From Roseibium litorale (GTDB lineage: Bacteria; Pseudomonadota; Alphaproteobacteria; Rhizobiales; Stappiaceae): a stretch of 64,000 bases of DNA. Positions 60,511 to 64,000 of the stretch are shown piece by piece; the stretch's first letter is position 1, and every line of letters starts with the position of its first letter. A program made the translations under genes and the position numbers. The stretch lies in NCBI RefSeq assembly GCF_014842915.1, contig NZ_JACYXI010000002.1:248001-312000 (forward strand). Reading direction: 5' to 3'. Below the pieces are notes generated by a model. It worked only from the letters and a program-made list of their open reading frames with translations. It searched no databases and was not told the origin of the DNA.

Positions 60511-61746
60511 ATGACCACACCGGCCCGGAAGGCCTTTGACGAGGCCCTCGACTTTGACCGGCAGGGAGACAGCGGAAGCGCGCTCAATGCTTATCTGACT
60601 GCGCTTGAACTGGCTCCTGATGACATGGAAATCGCCTACCGGGCGGCAACGGCCCTGCTCCGGGCCGGGCATCTGGAGGAAGCGGCCTCGCAGCTGCGCC
60701 GGGTCGTGTTCGTCGAGCCGGACAACACAGCGGCCCGTGCGAATCTCGGCAATTGCCAGTTTCTCCTCGGCGACCATGCCAATGCGGAAACCAACTTCAT
60801 TGAGGTACTGGCCGCCTCACCGGAAAACCACAATGCGCTGTATGGGCTGGCGACGGTCCGTCTGGAACAGGGCAAGCGGGCGGCAGCTCTTGATCCGGCC
60901 ATGCGGCTGATGGCGCTTCTGCCGGACAGCGCACCGGTTCTGACCCTCTATGGCCAGATTGTTTCCACCGACGCACAGGCGTCCAACGCGGTAGCCGCCC
61001 TGCGCAAGGCCGTCAGCATCGACCCGTCCTATCAACCGGCCTTGATCACGCTTGCCGAGCTCTGCATCCGGCGGAAGCGGTTTGACGAAGCGCTGGACCT
61101 GGCGCGGCGGGCTCATGAGCTTCAGCCTTCAGCGGGCGCTCCCTTGCGCATCCTGTCCGATGCCCTGCAGCATCAAGGTGCCTTCGAGGAGGCCCATGAC
61201 GCCTTGATGAAGGCGATCGAAGTCGATCCGGGCCACCGGCTGGAGACCCTCGTGCGTCTCAGCACGGTTTGCCGGAAGATGGGCAACGGCATTGATGCGC
61301 TGCTTCATGCCCGCCAGGCGGTCCGCGTGTCGCCGCAGAACCCTGAGGCCGGCAATGCGCTCGGCTCGGCGCTCGCCGCCCTTGGCCAGATGCTGGTCGC
61401 ACGGGCCGTTCTGACCAACATCGCCCGCAAGACCCCGATGGATGATGCCTTGCTCGACCGTGTGGACGAGGCCTGTCTGGCCGCAGAGCAGCAGAAGGCC
61501 CTTCAGACAGCCGCCGAGCTTTCGGCTGCGGCAGAGAACCTCAAAAAAGGCATTGAGCCGGCCAAGCCGCCTTTCTCAAGCGCACATGAAGCGGCAGAAG
61601 AGCAGCCGGAGCCAGCTTTCGAGGCTGAGCCTCAGGCTGAGATGTCAGAACCGGCGCATGAAAGCGAGCCGGAGAGCGGTACGAGCGGCGAAGAGATGGA
61701 ACAGATCGATCTGTTCGCCTCTCCCGGGGATCGCACGGCTGGTTGA
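60511..61746 (+). CDS. TPR-repeat protein
   Basis: A 411-residue soluble protein. The ATG at 60511 follows AGGGA by about 8 bases; the GTG one codon earlier is the alternative. From residue about 5 to 330 it consists of tandem 34-residue TPR helices (for example ALNAYLTALELAPDDMEIAY, NARAN-type LGNCQFLLGDHANAETNFIE). The last 70 residues form a Glu/Pro/Ala-rich acidic tail likely to be unstructured. No signal peptide or enzyme domain. It is probably a scaffold or chaperone-like partner; its job is not evident. It is read opposite to guaA and rsmB. Confidence 0.82.
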   Translation: MTTPARKAFDEALDFDRQGDSGSALNAYLTALELAPDDMEIAYRAATALLRAGHLEEAASQLRRVVFVEPDNTAARANLGNCQFLLGDHANAETNFIEVLAASPENHNALYGLATVRLEQGKRAAALDPAMRLMALLPDSAPVLTLYGQIVSTDAQASNAVAALRKAVSIDPSYQPALITLAELCIRRKRFDEALDLARRAHELQPSAGAPLRILSDALQHQGAFEEAHDALMKAIEVDPGHRLETLVRLSTVCRKMGNGIDALLHARQAVRVSPQNPEAGNALGSALAALGQMLVARAVLTNIARKTPMDDALLDRVDEACLAAEQQKALQTAAELSAAAENLKKGIEPAKPPFSSAHEAAEEQPEPAFEAEPQAEMSEPAHESEPESGTSGEEMEQIDLFASPGDRTAG

Positions 61747-61779
61747 GACGGCGGAGTCTTTGGCCGGGCCGTTGGATTG

Positions 61780-61825
61780 AAAACAAGTATTTTTAGACAG
61801 GTCCCGGCTCAAGGCCAGGATAGCG
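61780..61825. repeat. Dispersed repeat, family A, half copy (reverse)
   Basis: Read on the minus strand, this segment matches the left block of the element at 35703: CTGGCCTTGAGCCGGGACCT followed by GTCTAAAAATACTTGTTTTC. It lies between the TPR stop and the rsmB 3' end. Confidence 0.6.
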
Positions 61826-61884
61826 TTGAGTAAAATCTGTGACGGAGCAGGAAATCCGCTCCGCCATCATTCCTTGATGACAGA

Positions 61885-63177
61885 TCAGGCCGCCCGCTCA
61901 AGTAGCGCGAAATAGAAGCCGTCCGTGCCGGTCGTTGCCGGCGTCAGCAACAGGTCACCCAGCTCACCCGCATGGACCGGATCCTTGTCCGTGCCGAACA
62001 GCCCCTGCCAGAGCCCCAGCGCCGGGCGGACGGAGAACTCCGGATGCCGCTCAAGGAACGCCTTGATCTGGCCGCTGTTTTCCTGAGGCAGAACGGAACA
62101 GGTGACATAGGCCAGCCGTCCGCCGGGCTTCACATAGGTGGCAGCGGTCTCCAGCACGCGGGCCTGATCCTCAATGCGGTCCGCCAGCGCCTTTTCCGTC
62201 AGCTTCCACTTGGAATCCGGACGGCGGCGCCAGACACCGGTTCCGGTGCATGGTGCATCGATGAAGACGAGGTCCATGCCGTCCTTGAGATCGTCCAGCT
62301 TGGAGCTGGCCGGGTCGCGGACCTGAACATTATGGGCGCCAGCCCGCTTCAACCGGTCATGGATCGGTGCAAGCCGCAGACGGTCAGCGTCATAGGCGTA
62401 GATCTGGCCCTTGTTTTCCATGGAAGCGGCCAGGGCAAGGGTCTTGCCGCCGCCGCCAGCGCAAAGATCCAGAACCTGCTCGCCCGCTTTGGCGCCAGCC
62501 AGCAGGGAAACAATCTGGCTGGCTTCGTCCTGAAGCTCGAACCAGCCCTTCTGATAGCCTTCTTCCGCCTGAACATGGGGCATGCGGGCAGACCCGGCCT
62601 TGGGCGCGATCCGCAGACCCGTTGCAGCAATCGCAGTGGCTTCTGCGCCCGCGTGCGCAAGACGCTTCAGCAGCTTGTCGCGGTTCGACTTCAGCGTGTT
62701 GACGCGCATGTCGATGGGGGCTCGGGTCGCAAGCGCCCTGCCCTCGGCCTCGGCAGCATCCCCGAAGATTTCCGTAAAGGACGGCCAGAGCCAGGCAGGA
62801 ACATCCGCCGCGTCCTGAGCTTCCGGCGCACCATCAGGTGCTGCGGTCAGACGCTGTTCTTCAGTTTCGCTCAAGGGCTCCGGGGCATGGTGGTCTTCGG
62901 CCAGAACGGTCTTGAGCCGGTCCAGACCCTGTTCCCAGGTCAGGACATAGGTTGCCAGAACGAGGACCCGCGGCTCGTCGGAGCCCATGCGCCAAGCCAG
63001 AGACTGGCGGTACCGCAGAGCGTCATAGACAAGATTGCCGATGACCGTGCGGTCACCGGATCCTGCGAAACGGTGGGATGTGCCCCAGTCGCGCAGCGCG
63101 AGCTGGACGGGCCGGTGACGAGTTTCCACCTCACTCAGTACTTCAATTGCAGCGGACAGGCGGCCACCATCCCTCAT
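61885..63177 (-). CDS. rsmB: RsmB-family RNA (cytosine-C5) methyltransferase
   Basis: A 430-residue SAM-dependent m5C methyltransferase, probably acting on 16S rRNA. AGGAG lies 7 bases before the ATG at 63177. Visible motifs: SAM-binding VLDLCAGGGGKTLALAA, motif IV VFIDAPCTGTGVWRRRPDSK with its Cys, and the catalytic motif VI VTCSVLPQENSGQ. The N-terminal 200 residues carry a NusB-like/RNA-binding region and an insertion. Start and gene order (between guaB and guaA) agree with alphaproteobacterial practice. Substrate by family; RsmB against RsmF cannot be fully separated by eye. Confidence 0.87.
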   Translation of the reverse strand: MRDGGRLSAAIEVLSEVETRHRPVQLALRDWGTSHRFAGSGDRTVIGNLVYDALRYRQSLAWRMGSDEPRVLVLATYVLTWEQGLDRLKTVLAEDHHAPEPLSETEEQRLTAAPDGAPEAQDAADVPAWLWPSFTEIFGDAAEAEGRALATRAPIDMRVNTLKSNRDKLLKRLAHAGAEATAIAATGLRIAPKAGSARMPHVQAEEGYQKGWFELQDEASQIVSLLAGAKAGEQVLDLCAGGGGKTLALAASMENKGQIYAYDADRLRLAPIHDRLKRAGAHNVQVRDPASSKLDDLKDGMDLVFIDAPCTGTGVWRRRPDSKWKLTEKALADRIEDQARVLETAATYVKPGGRLAYVTCSVLPQENSGQIKAFLERHPEFSVRPALGLWQGLFGTDKDPVHAGELGDLLLTPATTGTDGFYFALLERAA

Positions 63178-63230
63178 GGGTATACTCCTGGCGGGCCAGC
63201 CGCTTGCGGCAGGCCCCCTTTATGTGTCGA

Positions 63231-64000
<770 letters not shown>

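Overview
The window is chromosomal DNA of a high-GC alphaproteobacterium. Gene order and content suggest Hyphomicrobiales, probably the marine Stappiaceae (Roseibium/Labrenzia/Stappia); this is inferred from the gene set (ubiTUV with nnrU, DabAB, guaA-rsmB-guaB, many Afu- and Dpp-type importers and FAD oxidases), not from a marker-gene search. Almost all of it is densely coding. AT-richer, gene-poor stretches occur only at about 0.5-2 kb and 4.4-5.1 kb.

Layout. 0-9 kb is accessory: a secreted Cache-sensor N-terminus cut by the window edge, an AT-rich orphan with a HEPN-like RX4H motif, a repetitive PKD/choice-of-anchor-D exoprotein, three tandem tail-collar (MdpB-like) proteins, a beta-propeller-like protein, a GNAT and a DUF6916 protein. 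9.2-11.5 kb is a Zn/Cd/Pb P1B-ATPase behind a textbook MerR-type 19-bp-spacer promoter. 11.5-21.2 kb is a two-component system divergent from a solute uptake locus (two AfuA/PgtC-like binding proteins, fused permease, ATPase, inositol-monophosphatase-like phosphatase), best read as a phosphorylated-solute sensing and import system. 21.5-24.1 kb is a LysR regulator divergent from an ALDH7-type aminoadipate-semialdehyde dehydrogenase.

24.3-30.1 kb is a low-oxygen neighbourhood: nnrU, a rhomboid protease, ubiT-ubiU-ubiV (oxygen-independent ubiquinone synthesis) behind a perfect FNR-type box, then small DUF6522-like, DUF2249-like and cupin proteins. 30.2-35.6 kb holds argE-like and an ALDH-tartrate/D-malate dehydrogenase-gabD operon. 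36.2-50.1 kb is a catabolic/transport island of unknown substrate: HAD type II, two FAD amine/amino-acid oxidases, two paralogous double-GNAT proteins, class III aminotransferase, GhrA-like reductase, Tat-exported peptide-type binding protein with two permeases and a fused double ATPase, and an Lrp regulator. A 14-bp motif repeats twice beside the lrp gene and twice upstream of the binding protein and probably marks its regulon. 50.3-53.3 kb is a YdiJ-type FAD/Fe-S 2-hydroxyacid dehydrogenase. 53.4-58.4 kb is a LysR regulator divergent from dabB-dabA (energy-coupled inorganic-carbon uptake). 58.6-64 kb is housekeeping: guaA, a TPR protein, rsmB and the C-terminal part of guaB.

Several intergenic spaces (16.9, 21.4, 28.4, 30.1, 35.7-36.1, 61.8 kb) carry dispersed palindromic repeat elements, at least one family with several recognisable copies in this window.
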